A stretch of DNA of 64,000 nt from an uncultured Alphaproteobacteria bacterium (GCA_902515765.1 CABXVZ010000004.1:1-64000); one strand, 5' to 3'; shown: positions 8,604 through 19,806, counted from the first letter of the stretch. Notes: generated by a model from the sequence alone, not told the origin. Numbers and translations are program-made.

Positions 8604-8885
8604 TTAGACTGTGGACTTTATTAGTTCTTTGAGCTGTTTTCCAGCAAGAAATTTTGGCTTTTTTGATGCAGGAATTTGAATTGACTCACCAGTTCTTGGG
8701 TTCCTTCCAGTTTTAGCTTTTGTGTCAGCTACTTTAAAAGTTCCAAAACCAGCGATCTTGACGTCGCCGCCGCCTTTTAATGTTGAAGTAATAATTTCAA
8801 ATAAACTTTCTACAGCCTTAGTTGCATCTGATTTACCAACATTGTTTTTTGTACTATATTCAGCAATGAGTTCATTTTTGTTCAT
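8604..8885 (-). CDS. hupB: DNA-binding protein HU
   Basis: A 93-residue histone-like protein of the HU/IHF family that bends and compacts DNA as a dimer. It begins MNKNELIAEYSTKN, has the central strand GGGDVKIAGFGTFKV, and the beta-arm signature GRNPRTGESIQIPASKKPKF. Length and motif fit HU rather than IHF-alpha or -beta, which differ in the arm. A GGAGG ribosome site lies just upstream. It follows lon on the same strand (70 bases apart), the standard clpX-lon-hupB order of proteobacteria. Confidence 0.95.
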   Translation of the reverse strand: MNKNELIAEYSTKNNVGKSDATKAVESLFEIITSTLKGGGDVKIAGFGTFKVADTKAKTGRNPRTGESIQIPASKKPKFLAGKQLKELIKSTV

Positions 8886-8955
8886 ACCGAACCTCCTTAG
8901 TGATTCTATTAGTTAATTGTAGTAAGAAAAAGGTAAGGAAATCAACAACAATATA

Positions 8956-11373
8956 TTAGTTAACAAATGTTTTTTCTTGATTTTGCTGGTTTTTTTGCTT
9001 CATGGACTCGCTAACAATGTGTCTCCAGTCCAATTTTTTGTTGATTTTAGTGACTTTTCCGTCCAAAGCTATATCAAGAACCTCTCTAGCAAACTCCACT
9101 GTTTTAATGTTTATTTTATTTTTAAGATCCTTTTGAATTTCTACTAAGTCCTTTTCATTTTCTTTTGGAATGATGACAGTTTTAATTCCATACCTTATTG
9201 CAGCTAAAAGTTTTTCTTTTAGTCCACCGATTGGAAGGACTCTTCCTTTAAGAGTTATCTCCCCTGTCATGGCTATTTCCTTTTTGACTTTAATATCAGT
9301 CAGTGAAGAAATTAATGATGTGAAGATTGTAATTCCTGCACTTGGTCCATCTTTTGGAATTGCACCTTCAGGAACGTGTAAATGAATATCTATTTTATCA
9401 AAAACTTTAGGATTAACACCGAATTCAACAGAATTTGATTTAATATATCCAAGAGCCGCAGTAATAGACTCTTTCATGACATCTCCTAATTTTCCGGTAG
9501 CATTTATCATACCTTTACCTGCTGAAAGATTAACCTCAATATTAAGGATATCTCCTCCAACTTGAGTCCAAGCCAAACCATTAGTAATTCCAACTAAGTT
9601 TTTCTTCTCTAAAACACTATCTTTGAACTTTTCAGGTCCAAGGAAGTTTTTAATCGACTTATCGTCGAATATAAAAGGCTTCTTAGAACGAGATTTATTT
9701 TTTTCTAACTGAAAAACTAGTTTTCTAAAGAGTTTATCAAATGTTTTTTCAAGACCTCTAACGCCCGACTCTCTGGTATAATTTCTTACTATTTTAGCAA
9801 TAGAGGCTTTGTCTAATTTAAATTCACTTGGCTTCAAAATGTTTTTATTCATTTTTCTTGGAACTAAGTACTTTTTAGCTATTTCCACTTTTTCTTTTTC
9901 TGTATATCCTGAAACTTCAATAACTTCTAACCTATCTAGCAATGGTCCAGGAATATTATAAGTATTACCCGTGCAAATGAACATGACGTTAGATAAGTCA
10001 TAATCCACCTCCAAATAATGATCATTAAATTGGTTATTTTGTTCTGGATCTAATACTTCTAACAAAGCAGAAGAAGGGTCGCCTCTCCAGTCACTACCTA
10101 CTTTATCTATCTCGTCTAATAAGATAATGGGGTTTGAAGTTTTTGTTTTCTTCATGGCTTGCACAAATCTACCTGGCATAGAACCAATATAAGTTCTTCT
10201 ATGGCCTCTTATTTCTGCTTCATCACGAATACCCCCTAGAGAGATTTTGGCAAACTCTCTCCCAGTAGCTCTGGCAATCGACTTACCTAGAGATGTCTTA
10301 CCAACTCCTGGAGGGCCTACAAAACAAAGAATAGTACCTGTGGCTTTTTTGGATCTTTTTTTAACAGCGAGAAATTCGAGAATCCTATCTTTTACTTTTT
10401 CTAAACCATAGTGATCTTGATTAAGAATTTTTTCTGCTGTTGCTATATCAATAACTTCTTTAGAAAAGGTCTCCCAAGGGATATCTAATAGCCATTCTAA
10501 ATAATTTCTAATAACTGAAGCTTCAGCGGACATGGGACTCATAGATTTAAGTTTTTTAAATTCATTCAAGGCTTTTTCTTTTGCTTCTTTTGATAATTTA
10601 ACTTCGTTGATCTTTTTTTCTATTTCGGAATATTCATTTGAACCATCCTCCCCATCACCTAGTTCTTTTTGAATAGCTTTCATTTGCTCATTGAGATAAT
10701 ACTCTCGTTGAGTTTTTTCCATTTGACGCTTTACTCTATTTTTAATTTTCTTTTCTAGTGCAGAGAAATTTAATTCTTTAGAGAAGAAATTTAATAAATT
10801 TTCAATTTTTTTATTTATATCAAGAATTTCCAAATTTTTTTGTTTATCTTCAATACTTACATTGAGGTTGTAATAGACATTATCAATAAAATGGAATGGA
10901 TTATCAATATTTAATAGGCCTTCTAAAATATCATTATTGTTTCCAATATTTTGGATGTAATTTTGAAACTCATTTTTGAGAACTCTTAGGGATGCTTTAA
11001 GTTCTACAGAATTTTTCTTATTAACCGTTAAGGGTTCTATTTTTGCAGTGAGGAAATTATTACTAGCTTTGACTGCTGATTTAATTTTTACTATTTCTAG
11101 TCCTTCAGTGAGAACTTTATAAGTATTATCTGGTAGCTTTAGAAATTGGATTATTTTTGATTTAACGCCATAGGAAAATACATCATTCACTTGTGGATCA
11201 TCAGTTGTTGGCTCTTTTTGTGTAAATAGATAAATTATCTTATTATTGCTATTCATAGCAAAATTAATTGCATCGATAGATTTAGCTCTACCTACAAATA
11301 AAGGTGAAGTTATCGAGGGATATACGACTAGGTCTCTTAAAGGTAAGATAGGTCCAATGATTTGATTTTCCAT
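8956..11373 (-). CDS. lon: ATP-dependent protease Lon
   Basis: An 805-residue Lon protease, full length for the family. Domains: N-terminal substrate-binding domain (1 to about 200, beginning IIGPILPLRDLVVYPS), coiled-coil linker, AAA+ ATPase with Walker A GPPGVGKTSLGKS and Walker B ILLDEIDK, and a C-terminal Ser-Lys protease with DGPSAGITIF (catalytic Ser) and GGLKEKLLAA (catalytic Lys). It acts in the cytoplasm on misfolded and regulatory proteins; HU is a known Lon substrate in E. coli. It lies 23 bases after clpX, on the same strand. Confidence 0.97.
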   Translation of the reverse strand: MENQIIGPILPLRDLVVYPSITSPLFVGRAKSIDAINFAMNSNNKIIYLFTQKEPTTDDPQVNDVFSYGVKSKIIQFLKLPDNTYKVLTEGLEIVKIKSAVKASNNFLTAKIEPLTVNKKNSVELKASLRVLKNEFQNYIQNIGNNNDILEGLLNIDNPFHFIDNVYYNLNVSIEDKQKNLEILDINKKIENLLNFFSKELNFSALEKKIKNRVKRQMEKTQREYYLNEQMKAIQKELGDGEDGSNEYSEIEKKINEVKLSKEAKEKALNEFKKLKSMSPMSAEASVIRNYLEWLLDIPWETFSKEVIDIATAEKILNQDHYGLEKVKDRILEFLAVKKRSKKATGTILCFVGPPGVGKTSLGKSIARATGREFAKISLGGIRDEAEIRGHRRTYIGSMPGRFVQAMKKTKTSNPIILLDEIDKVGSDWRGDPSSALLEVLDPEQNNQFNDHYLEVDYDLSNVMFICTGNTYNIPGPLLDRLEVIEVSGYTEKEKVEIAKKYLVPRKMNKNILKPSEFKLDKASIAKIVRNYTRESGVRGLEKTFDKLFRKLVFQLEKNKSRSKKPFIFDDKSIKNFLGPEKFKDSVLEKKNLVGITNGLAWTQVGGDILNIEVNLSAGKGMINATGKLGDVMKESITAALGYIKSNSVEFGVNPKVFDKIDIHLHVPEGAIPKDGPSAGITIFTSLISSLTDIKVKKEIAMTGEITLKGRVLPIGGLKEKLLAAIRYGIKTVIIPKENEKDLVEIQKDLKNKINIKTVEFAREVLDIALDGKVTKINKKLDWRHIVSESMKQKNQQNQEKTFVN

Positions 11374-11396
11374 ACTATAAAGATAGTGAGGAATTT

Positions 11397-12650
11397 TTAA
11401 TTTTCACCTACTTTTTTTTTAATTTTTAATTTTTCTTTGTAGACAATAATTGGTTTGTTTGCTACTACGGCATCCTTATTTAAAACAACTTTATCAACAG
11501 TTTCTTTGTCTGGGATATCGTACATGCATTCTAAAAGAATTTTTTCCATAATAGATCTAAGTCCTCTTGCACCTATTTTTTTATCAACAGCTAATTGCGC
11601 TATCTGCTCTCTGCCATCTTCAGTAATTTCAAATTCTACTCCCTCAAAAGATAGTAAAGCCTTGTATTGTTTAGAAATTGCATTTTTAGGCTTTGTGAGT
11701 ATTTCTTTTAAATCCTCCAAGGTTAATTCGTCTAAGCTGGCGCTAACAGGTAATCTACCCACTAATTCTGGTATAAGTCCAAATTTAATTAAATCATCAT
11801 TTTCTAATTGAGTAGTCATAGGAGATTCTTCATCAATTGATTTATTAAAACCCATAGATTTTTTATTAATTCTACTTTTAATTATTTTATCGATACCTTC
11901 AAAAGCTCCACCACAAACAAAAAGTATATTTTTTGTGTCAACTTGAAGGAACTCTTGTTGAGGGTGTTTTCGGCCCCCTTGTGGAGGAACGCTAGCAGTA
12001 GTTCCTTCTATTATTTTTAATAACGCTTGTTGAACGCCCTCACCAGATACATCTCTAGTAATGGAAGGGTTTTCACTTTTTCTACCAACTTTGTCTATTT
12101 CATCGATATAGACAATACCCTTTTGGGCCAGTGTTACATCATAATCGCACTGTTGTAACAATCTAAGAATAATATTTTCAACGTCTTCTCCCACATAGCC
12201 TGCCTCAGTGAGAGTTGTTGCATCCGCAATTGTAAAGGGGACATTTAAATATTTAGCTAAAGTTTGAGCTAAAAGTGTTTTACCACAACCCGTAGGACCT
12301 ATTAATAAAATATTAGATTTTGAAATTTCTATGTCTTTTGAAGGATTCTGAACTCTCTTGTAATGATTATAGACTGAAACAGATAATATTTTCTTAGCTT
12401 GATCTTGACCGATGATATGATCATTTAAATAATTAAAAATTTCACTTGGTTTTGGTATTTCAAATTTTTGCTTAGTATCAATTTTGTCATCTTCTACAAG
12501 AATATCTTTACATAAAATAACACATTCGTTGCAAATATAGACGTTTGGACCTGCTATTAATTTCTTAACCTCTTCCTGGCTTTTCCCACAGAAAGAACAT
12601 GATATTTTTTTATCAGATGAGTTAGCAGGAGTGATTTTGTCTTCAGACAT
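11397..12650 (-). CDS. clpX: ClpXP unfoldase subunit ClpX
   Basis: A 417-residue AAA+ unfoldase that feeds substrates to ClpP. The N-terminal zinc-binding domain has two Cys pairs (CSFCGKS and CNECVILC). The ATPase part has Walker [14 protein letters not shown], Walker [10 protein letters not shown] and the sensor stretch [13 protein letters not shown]; the [13 protein letters not shown] segment is also typical. It follows clpP by 5 bases, so the two subunits of the protease are co-expressed. Normal length, no anomalies. Confidence 0.97.
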   Translation of the reverse strand: MSEDKITPANSSDKKISCSFCGKSQEEVKKLIAGPNVYICNECVILCKDILVEDDKIDTKQKFEIPKPSEIFNYLNDHIIGQDQAKKILSVSVYNHYKRVQNPSKDIEISKSNILLIGPTGCGKTLLAQTLAKYLNVPFTIADATTLTEAGYVGEDVENIILRLLQQCDYDVTLAQKGIVYIDEIDKVGRKSENPSITRDVSGEGVQQALLKIIEGTTASVPPQGGRKHPQQEFLQVDTKNILFVCGGAFEGIDKIIKSRINKKSMGFNKSIDEESPMTTQLENDDLIKFGLIPELVGRLPVSASLDELTLEDLKEILTKPKNAISKQYKALLSFEGVEFEITEDGREQIAQLAVDKKIGARGLRSIMEKILLECMYDIPDKETVDKVVLNKDAVVANKPIIVYKEKLKIKKKVGEN

Positions 12651-12655
12651 TAATT

Positions 12656-13246
12656 TTATATATCTCCTCTATTAGAAATTATTTTATCGATTAATCCAAA
12701 CTTTAAAGCTTCCTCTGGGTCAAAAAATCTATCTCTTTCCATAGCTTTTTCAATTTCACTAATGCTAATGCTGGTGTGTTTTTGGTAAATTTCATTGAGT
12801 CTTTTTCTAGTTTTTAAGATTTCCTCTGCATGAATCTTAATATCTGTTGCTTGGCCCGAGAAACCACCAGAAGGTTGGTGAATCATGATTTTAGCATGAG
12901 GTAATGAGTATCTATTGCCAGCCTTACCAGAGGCTAAGATGAGGGAGCCAGCAGAAGAGGCTTGACCAATACAAACTGTATGAACAGGACATTTAATGTA
13001 TTGAATAGTGTCATACATAGCTAATCCAGCAGTTACTAATCCTCCTGGGGAATTAATATATAAGCTTATAGATTCTTCTGGATTCTCAGACTCTAAAAAT
13101 AATAATTGAGCACAAATCAAAGATGCAACTTGATCGTCGATAGGTCCTGTGAGAAAGATTATTCTTTCTCTTAAAAGACGAGAGAAGATATCAAAGGATC
13201 TTTCGCCTTTGCCTGATTGCTCAATGACTATGGGTACTAGATTCAT
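12656..13246 (-). CDS. clpP: ClpP protease subunit
   Basis: A 196-residue serine protease forming the double heptameric chamber of ClpXP/ClpAP. The catalytic triad is visible: S98 in GQASSAGS, H123 in MIHQPSGG, D172 in ERDRFFDP. The start overlaps the end of tig by 26 bases, and clpX follows after 5 bases: tig-clpP-clpX-lon-hupB, the usual proteobacterial order. Length is typical. Confidence 0.97.
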   Translation of the reverse strand: MNLVPIVIEQSGKGERSFDIFSRLLRERIIFLTGPIDDQVASLICAQLLFLESENPEESISLYINSPGGLVTAGLAMYDTIQYIKCPVHTVCIGQASSAGSLILASGKAGNRYSLPHAKIMIHQPSGGFSGQATDIKIHAEEILKTRKRLNEIYQKHTSISISEIEKAMERDRFFDPEEALKFGLIDKIISNRGDI

Positions 13247-14447
13247 GGTTATGTGATCCTTTATTCATCATCTCTTCTAAACTTAACTTAGTTTCTTTTA
13301 TTTTAAAAGTTTTCATAGAATGATCAGCTATTTTATTTCGTAAAAGTGTCCCATATGCAGTTTCTGCAGTTCGCTGGTCAATTTTATCGCCATAATATTT
13401 TTGAACATGCTCCTGTAGTTCTTTTTGATCTACTTTCACATCTAAATATTTAACCAATTCAGAGAAAATAAAATCCTTTTGTATATTATCACTGGTAAGT
13501 TTTTTTAAGTTATCCACTCTCTTTTTATGTTCATCTTTTAAAGTAGATGTATCGACTTGATATTTTCTTTTAAGCTCTAAATCGACAACTTCTTGGTGAA
13601 TATCAATTTTCTTTTTTTCAGACAATACCTTAAGTAAATCTTCAATAAAAAATTCTTTTTGGAGATAGTTAACATCCTCATTTAGCTTCTCAGTTATTTT
13701 ATTATTAAGGTCTTTGACTGTATCCATTTTAAGAATTTTTATTAATTCATCATCTGTCTTTGGAAATATTTTTTTATTAATATCTTTAATTAAGCAATCA
13801 ATTTTTATACCTTTAGTAGTAATGCTAAACTCAGATTTATTTTTTATTTTTAATAAAACTTTTTTTAAATCTGAAAATGTTTCTTCTTCAGTTTTGGTAT
13901 TTAAGTCTATTCTTACTTCTTTTTGCGAAAAAATTTTTTTTTGTTCTTCCTCAAAATTCAAAATTTCAAAATCTATAACAGAAGAGTCATCAGATACTTC
14001 GATGCTTTCAAGGGAATAATATTCTTTTCTAACTTTTTCTCTAAACTCATCAATGTCCTTGCCTGTTACTTCAGCAGAAATTTTTTCAATTTCACTAGTC
14101 TTTAAATCATCAATTTTAATTTCTGGTTTTAGGAAAAAAGATAAAGAAAAATTATAAGAGTCTTTGAATTGAACATCTGGTTGTATCAAAGATTCAATTT
14201 TTTCTTTTTCACCTATTTCACTTATATTTTTAGAAATTTCTTCATTTAAAACTTCATTTTCGACTTGAGGACCAATTTTTGATTTTATAATATTAATGGG
14301 AACTTTGCCTTTTCTAAAACCTGCTATTTCAAATGTTGGTTGTTTTTCTGTAATCTTTTGATCGATAACTTTTGCAATTAAATCTTTATCTAGAGATACC
14401 TCAAATGAGGATTTGTAATCTTTTTTTTCTGTATTTTTATATTCCAT
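13221..14447 (-). CDS. tig: Trigger factor, ribosome-associated chaperone
   Basis: A 408-residue trigger factor, slightly shorter than the roughly 430 of E. coli. The N-terminal ribosome-binding signature is [16 protein letters not shown]. The middle prolyl-isomerase domain is poorly conserved by eye ([19 protein letters not shown]) and may be shortened; the C-terminal chaperone arms are long and helical. The last residues are His-rich ([14 protein letters not shown]). It binds nascent chains at the ribosome exit tunnel. First gene of the clp-lon block and just downstream of two tRNA genes. Confidence 0.92.
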   Translation of the reverse strand: MEYKNTEKKDYKSSFEVSLDKDLIAKVIDQKITEKQPTFEIAGFRKGKVPINIIKSKIGPQVENEVLNEEISKNISEIGEKEKIESLIQPDVQFKDSYNFSLSFFLKPEIKIDDLKTSEIEKISAEVTGKDIDEFREKVRKEYYSLESIEVSDDSSVIDFEILNFEEEQKKIFSQKEVRIDLNTKTEEETFSDLKKVLLKIKNKSEFSITTKGIKIDCLIKDINKKIFPKTDDELIKILKMDTVKDLNNKITEKLNEDVNYLQKEFFIEDLLKVLSEKKKIDIHQEVVDLELKRKYQVDTSTLKDEHKKRVDNLKKLTSDNIQKDFIFSELVKYLDVKVDQKELQEHVQKYYGDKIDQRTAETAYGTLLRNKIADHSMKTFKIKETKLSLEEMMNKGSHNHESSTHSH

Positions 14448-14465
14448 TTTCTATCTATCTATTTT

Positions 14466-14547
14466 TGGTGCGCCAGGAGGGACTTGAACCCCCACGGTTG
14501 CCCGCTGGTACCTAAAACCAGTGCGTCTACCATTCCGCCACTGGCGC
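14466..14547 (-). tRNA. tRNA-Leu (TAG)
   Basis: Minus-strand class II tRNA with acceptor GCGCCAG/CTGGCGC. The anticodon stem CTGGT/ACCAG encloses TTTAGGT, anticodon TAG. A short variable arm follows (GCGGGCAACCGT), then T-loop TTCAAGT and an encoded CCA. Confidence 0.96.
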
Positions 14548-14553
14548 ACAATA

Positions 14554-14631
14554 TGGGGCGAGTGAGGGGACTTGAACCCCCGGCCTCCGGTACCACAAAC
14601 CAGCGCTCTAACCAACTGAGCTACACCCGCC
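14554..14631 (-). tRNA. tRNA-His (GTG)
   Basis: Minus-strand cloverleaf with acceptor GCGGGTG/CACTCGC. The anticodon stem CTGGT/ACCGG encloses TTGTGGT, anticodon GTG. A template G at -1 (base 14631) faces C73, the identity element of bacterial tRNA-His. The 3' CCA is encoded. It lies 6 bases upstream of tRNA-Leu, probably one transcript. Confidence 0.96.
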
Positions 14632-14658
14632 AAAATTAAGGATTAATTTATAGTATAG

Positions 14659-15036
<378 letters not shown>

Positions 15037-15081
15037 CCTCACTTACCTATCTACAAATATATTTTTAGGAGTATTTAAATA

Positions 15082-16497
15082 ATGGATAAAAAATCTTTAC
15101 AGAAACTTATTGATGAAAAGGGAATACAGTATATTGATTTTCGATTTACTGACCCACTTGGAACGTGGCATCACTTTTCTAACCATATTAACACATTCGA
15201 AATGGATGTATTTGAAGAAGGGGTTGGATTTGATGGCTCCTCCATTAGATGTTTTCAATCAATAGAAGCTAGTGACATGATCTTAATACCAGATATTGAA
15301 ACAGCATTTGTTGATCCTTTTTTTGCAGATCCCACTTTAGTTTTAATTTGTGATATTCAAGATCCAATAACAGGCCAAAAATATGATAAAGATCCTAGAT
15401 ACGTTGCTAAAAAGGCAGAAGAATTCGTTAAAAGTTCAGGTATTGGAGATAGTATATTTTTTGGTGCAGAGGCAGAATTTTTTCTTTTTAATGATGTAAG
15501 AATTTCAACAGACCCAAGTAACTCATTTTTTTCTGTAGACTCTGGGGAGGCAATTTGGAACAAAGGATCTGATGAGAGACCTAACTTAGGGTATCATGTA
15601 AGAAATAAAGGAGGCTACTTTCCATGTCCTCCTCACGATACCATGCAAGATGTAAGATCTGAAATGGTCAATCATATGGTTTCGATTGGAATGAGTGTAG
15701 AGGCACAGCACCATGAAGTTGCCACAGCAGGTCAGCAAGAAATTGATTTAAGATTTGATACTCTTCTTTCTCATGCAGATGACCTTCAAAAATATAAATA
15801 TGTAGTGAGAAATACAGCTAAGAGTAATGGATTGAGTGCAACTTTTATGCCAAAACCTCTCTCTAATGATAACGGTTCTGGTATGCACTGCCACCAAAGT
15901 ATTTGGTCTAACGGAAAACCAATATTTTATGCAGATAGCGGTTATGCCAACTTGAGTGATGAAGCTAAGTTTTATATTGGAGGTCTACTAAAGCATGCTC
16001 CCTCATTATTAGCTTTTACTAATCCTACAATTAACTCCTTTAAAAGACTAGTTCCTGGATATGAAGCGCCTGTAAAATTGGCTTATTCAAATAGAAACAG
16101 AAGTGCTATTTGTAGAATTCCTGCCTACTCCCCTTCTCCTAAAGCTAAAAGAGTTGAGTTTAGATGTCCAGATGCTACCGCTAATCCTTATTTAGCATTC
16201 GCAGCTATGGTAATGGCTGGGCTTGATGGTATTAAAAATAGAATAGACCCAGGTGAGCCAATGGATAAAAATCTTTATGATCTTCCAGCTGAAGAACAAG
16301 CTAAAGTTAAAGAGGTACCGGCAACTCTTGAAGAGGCAATTAATAATCTAGAAGCTAATCATGATTACTTACTAGATGGTAACGTCTTTACCAAAGATTT
16401 AATTGAGTCTTATATCGAATTCAAAAGAGAAGAAGAAATAGAACCTAATAAATTAGTTGTTACTCCTAAGGAGTACGATCTTTATTACGACTATTAA
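15082..16497 (+). CDS. glnA: Glutamine synthetase, type I
   Basis: A 471-residue GSI that makes glutamine from glutamate, ammonia and ATP; a cytoplasmic dodecamer. Motifs: FDGSSIRCF near 50, FGAEAEFFLF, NGSGMHCHQSIW with H269 and H271, NRSAICRIP, and the adenylylation site NLYDLPAEE with Y399, so it is probably regulated by the GlnE encoded convergently. A GGAG ribosome site (TAGGAGTATT) lies upstream. This is the true ammonia-assimilating enzyme; three other GS-family proteins in the window (34091, 38497, 44012) are divergent and likely act on amines. Confidence 0.97.
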   Translation: MDKKSLQKLIDEKGIQYIDFRFTDPLGTWHHFSNHINTFEMDVFEEGVGFDGSSIRCFQSIEASDMILIPDIETAFVDPFFADPTLVLICDIQDPITGQKYDKDPRYVAKKAEEFVKSSGIGDSIFFGAEAEFFLFNDVRISTDPSNSFFSVDSGEAIWNKGSDERPNLGYHVRNKGGYFPCPPHDTMQDVRSEMVNHMVSIGMSVEAQHHEVATAGQQEIDLRFDTLLSHADDLQKYKYVVRNTAKSNGLSATFMPKPLSNDNGSGMHCHQSIWSNGKPIFYADSGYANLSDEAKFYIGGLLKHAPSLLAFTNPTINSFKRLVPGYEAPVKLAYSNRNRSAICRIPAYSPSPKAKRVEFRCPDATANPYLAFAAMVMAGLDGIKNRIDPGEPMDKNLYDLPAEEQAKVKEVPATLEEAINNLEANHDYLLDGNVFTKDLIESYIEFKREEEIEPNKLVVTPKEYDLYYDY

Positions 16498-18821
16498 TCT
16501 AATTTTAAAAGTAGCTCATCTAAATATTTTTTATTATCAATTTTAGATGGGCTGCTCTCCAAATCATGAAGAATTAATTGGTTCCTAATTTTTTTTAACT
16601 CCTCATCTACTCCAAGTTCTTTATTGTTTATTAGGTAAATATCATTAGCTATCTTAAATATTTGGAACAAATCTTTCAAAATCTTTAAAGGACTTTTTAA
16701 TTCAATCATTTGTCTAATATATTTTTTATCAATTTTTAAAAATTGCGAAGTAATATTTTTTTTATGCAAATTAAATATACGTAATAAGGACTTATCCTTA
16801 GTTAAAATTTGAATTTTTATAAATGACAATTGATGAAAAACTTCATTAGTATTCCTATAAAATTCAAAAAGTTTATCTATATTTATTACTTGATCAGAGC
16901 TTTTATCAAAGGGTTTATTGCGATCATCAATAAATACAACATTTTTATCAATGTATTGGTTCACAATATTGTAAAACCTTCTAACAATTTTAATGTTATG
17001 AATATGATCGTTTAAATCAGATTCATATATGAAAAACATGTCTATATCAGAAGAAGGTAAGGCTTGTTTAATACCAAAACTTCCAAAAAATAAAGGTGTG
17101 AGATCAGAATATACTCCCTCCTTATTACAAAGATAATTGAATTTGACTATTTCAAAAAGGTTATAAATAAATTTTCTCAAAGTTCTATTACGCTTAGTAA
17201 TATAGGTGTCAGTTGAAACTTTGTTTGAGATGTAAAGATAATCTAAAAGAAAAATTATTTCATATAAATCTTGCTTCATTTTTTTTAAATCTAAATCAAA
17301 ATTATCAGTCCCATTCCTTATTTGATATTCAGGCAAGCCATAATTGAAAAGATAAACCAAAGATTCTATTAAAAAATTATTCTTATATAAAAGGTTTGTT
17401 AATTTTGGAGATTTTTGAAAAATAAATATAATTTCTATGAAAATATTTTGATTATATTTAGATAGAGAAGTTAAATGAACTCCAGATTTATAATAATTAA
17501 TTAAATAATCGAATTTTATAAGTAATTCATCTTTGTGTTCTCTCTCAGAGAGTATGGCAATTAAATGATTTATAGATTTTGTGTAGTCTTCTTTTACTAT
17601 GTCAGAGCTATTTATTTTGTCAGCACGATCAAATAGTTTTTCAATAATTTTTATGCTTTTATCATTAAATAACTTGTAATTAATATCTTTTTTAGATCCA
17701 TCATTAGTAAATAACTTTTCAAATATATTTATTATCTGGTGACTTTTAGCCTGTAGTTCTGAAACATAATCCTTTACTGATAATGCTAGAAAATTATCAT
17801 CAGCTGAGACAATATTTTGAAAAATATTTTGTTTTATGTGTAAATAATTTTCAATTTTTCTAAAAAAGTAATATGAATTTTTGACTGCAATTAGTTCTTT
17901 TGAATTTATAATAAAATCGTACTTAGATAAGATATTGAATAGTTTATGGATATTATTCTCTCTTAGTTCTGTAAATTTTCCTGACCATAATAATTGGTTG
18001 AAATGGATGATATTTTCACACGATCTTATAAAACCATATGAATTTTTAATATCTAGTGACTTGGGGTCATGTTTGATGGAAAATAATTTTTTAACTTCGT
18101 CTATTGCATAATAGTCAAATGATCTTCGAAAAAGAAAACTACTAATCGATGATATAAAATTAGAATAAAGACTGATATCACCACATAAAAAACAGGATCT
18201 ATGAAAGGCAAGTCTCTCCCAATTACGCCCAACGGAAGAATAATAATCAATTGCATCCTCCATATCAGTAACAATAAATGAGTTACCTAAATCGGGTCTT
18301 AGTCTTAAATCTATTTTATGAAAAAAGGTTGGAGAAATATTAGATATATCGCTTATTAAAGTCTTAATAAATTTATTAAATTCATACAACTCATAAGGAC
18401 TATTTTTGGAATCAAAAAAAATAATTAAATCAATATCAGAGGTGAAATTTAAGTCTTTAACTCCTATTTTGCCCATTCCTATAACAAAAAAATATTTTTT
18501 ATAATCTTTGTATTTAGCAAATAGGTAATAATGAAAAATTTTTGATAAAATATTTTTACAAATAAGTGACCACAACCGAGAAGCCTCTTCTTGATTGATA
18601 TTACTACTATGAAAAGAAATAAATATTAAAAAAATTATTTCATTTTTAAAATTTTCAATATTGGACTTTGTCGGATAATCGTTTAAAAAAAAAATACTAA
18701 GCTTTCGACGATAATGGCCTAAAATCACAGAAAGATTTAATTCTTCTGGTTTATATAGTTTGAGTAAGTATTTATACTTATTTAAGAAAGTAGACTGCTC
18801 AATTAAATTATCTAATTCCAC
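16494..18821 (-). CDS. glnE: Glutamine synthetase adenylyltransferase/deadenylylase, shortened
   Basis: A two-domain nucleotidyltransferase that adds or removes AMP on glutamine synthetase. The N-terminal (deadenylylase-like) domain has GMGKIGVKDLNFTSDIDLI at residues 115-133 with the metal-binding D129 and D131. The C-terminal (adenylylase-like) domain has GSFGIKQALPSSDIDMFF at about 585-602. At 775 residues it is well below the usual 930-980, and the second domain has lost the GKLGG wording, although its DxD is kept. It is convergent with glnA, overlapping by four bases. Very AT-rich and Lys/Ile/Asn-rich, as in streamlined genomes. Whether both activities remain is open. Confidence 0.85.
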   Translation of the reverse strand: MELDNLIEQSTFLNKYKYLLKLYKPEELNLSVILGHYRRKLSIFFLNDYPTKSNIENFKNEIIFLIFISFHSSNINQEEASRLWSLICKNILSKIFHYYLFAKYKDYKKYFFVIGMGKIGVKDLNFTSDIDLIIFFDSKNSPYELYEFNKFIKTLISDISNISPTFFHKIDLRLRPDLGNSFIVTDMEDAIDYYSSVGRNWERLAFHRSCFLCGDISLYSNFISSISSFLFRRSFDYYAIDEVKKLFSIKHDPKSLDIKNSYGFIRSCENIIHFNQLLWSGKFTELRENNIHKLFNILSKYDFIINSKELIAVKNSYYFFRKIENYLHIKQNIFQNIVSADDNFLALSVKDYVSELQAKSHQIINIFEKLFTNDGSKKDINYKLFNDKSIKIIEKLFDRADKINSSDIVKEDYTKSINHLIAILSEREHKDELLIKFDYLINYYKSGVHLTSLSKYNQNIFIEIIFIFQKSPKLTNLLYKNNFLIESLVYLFNYGLPEYQIRNGTDNFDLDLKKMKQDLYEIIFLLDYLYISNKVSTDTYITKRNRTLRKFIYNLFEIVKFNYLCNKEGVYSDLTPLFFGSFGIKQALPSSDIDMFFIYESDLNDHIHNIKIVRRFYNIVNQYIDKNVVFIDDRNKPFDKSSDQVINIDKLFEFYRNTNEVFHQLSFIKIQILTKDKSLLRIFNLHKKNITSQFLKIDKKYIRQMIELKSPLKILKDLFQIFKIANDIYLINNKELGVDEELKKIRNQLILHDLESSPSKIDNKKYLDELLLKLD

Positions 18822-19738
18822 AACTCATTACTTTCAAAATAGTTTTGCAAACTATTAATATCTTCTATAATAGTAATTTCTTTTCGAATATTTTTAGAGT
18901 TAGGGATATCATTTAGAAGAGTATAAATACTCTTCTTTATAAGATTTATATTTAAAAATTTATGTGAACGAAAATCATTAATTGATTTTAAAATAGCCAT
19001 TTTTTTATTCTTAATTTCATATAAACCAATTTTTTCGGGAAAAAAAATATCTTTAGCAAATTGTCTTCCTATCATAAAATTAGTAACTCCGTGTTTAACG
19101 AAGAATTCGAATGTTTCTTTAGTATTTATTTCCCCATTTGGAATTAAATTAAGATTGGGAAATTTATCTTTGCATCTTAAAAATAATTCATAATTAATTG
19201 TAGGAATAGTTCTGTTCTTTTTAGTATCTAAATTTAAAACACCGTTTCTACAATGAATAAAAATAGTTTTAATACCCAAATTGGAAAATAAACTCAGGTA
19301 AGAAAAGATGTAATCTATATCCTCTTCTAAGCCCAGACCTAATCTACATTTAACAGATATTTCATTTTTATATTCCACAACTGATTCAAGACATTTTTCA
19401 ACTAGTAAAGGTTCTTTAGTTAACGCTAGACCTAATTTATTTTCTTGAACACGAGAGCTTGGGCAACCAAGATTGAAATTAAGGTGTTTTATATACTCTA
19501 TCTGATTTAATTTTTGAATAGATTCTTTGATCTCTTTAGGGTCTGAGCCAGCTATTTGGATTGCACTTCGATTGGTTTTTAAAAAATGTTTTTCTAAAGT
19601 TTTAATTTCATTATGAATAATTGCTTTATCAACAATCATTTCAGAAAATGTAGTGATATTTTCTTCATATATATTGTCAGCTAGGCATCTTAGATAACAA
19701 TCTGAGTAGCCCATCATTGGTGCTAAATAATACTTCAT
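18812..19738 (-). CDS. dusA: tRNA-dihydrouridine synthase, DusA-type
   Basis: A 308-residue flavin-dependent enzyme reducing uridine to dihydrouridine in the tRNA D-loop. Motifs: LAPMMGYSDCYLR at the start, QIAGSDPKEI, LNFNLGCPSSRVQENKLGLAL with the catalytic Cys of the family (GCPS), ISVKCRLGLG, and IFIHCRNGVL. The GCPS-RVQ wording and the CRLG-D segment fit DusA better than DusB or DusC. It overlaps glnE by 10 bases, with glnE downstream in the same direction. Confidence 0.88.
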   Translation of the reverse strand: MKYYLAPMMGYSDCYLRCLADNIYEENITTFSEMIVDKAIIHNEIKTLEKHFLKTNRSAIQIAGSDPKEIKESIQKLNQIEYIKHLNFNLGCPSSRVQENKLGLALTKEPLLVEKCLESVVEYKNEISVKCRLGLGLEEDIDYIFSYLSLFSNLGIKTIFIHCRNGVLNLDTKKNRTIPTINYELFLRCKDKFPNLNLIPNGEINTKETFEFFVKHGVTNFMIGRQFAKDIFFPEKIGLYEIKNKKMAILKSINDFRSHKFLNINLIKKSIYTLLNDIPNSKNIRKEITIIEDINSLQNYFESNELWN

Positions 19739-19806
19739 TTTAAAAATAACTTTTCTTCATTGAAAAATACTGCAATAAAAGTAAAAATCATTAAAAATTC
19801 AAATCA

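Noticed and set aside
14451-14633. Open frame of 60 codons across the Leu and His tRNA genes
   Set aside because: It is a translation of two clear tRNA genes, a common annotation artefact.
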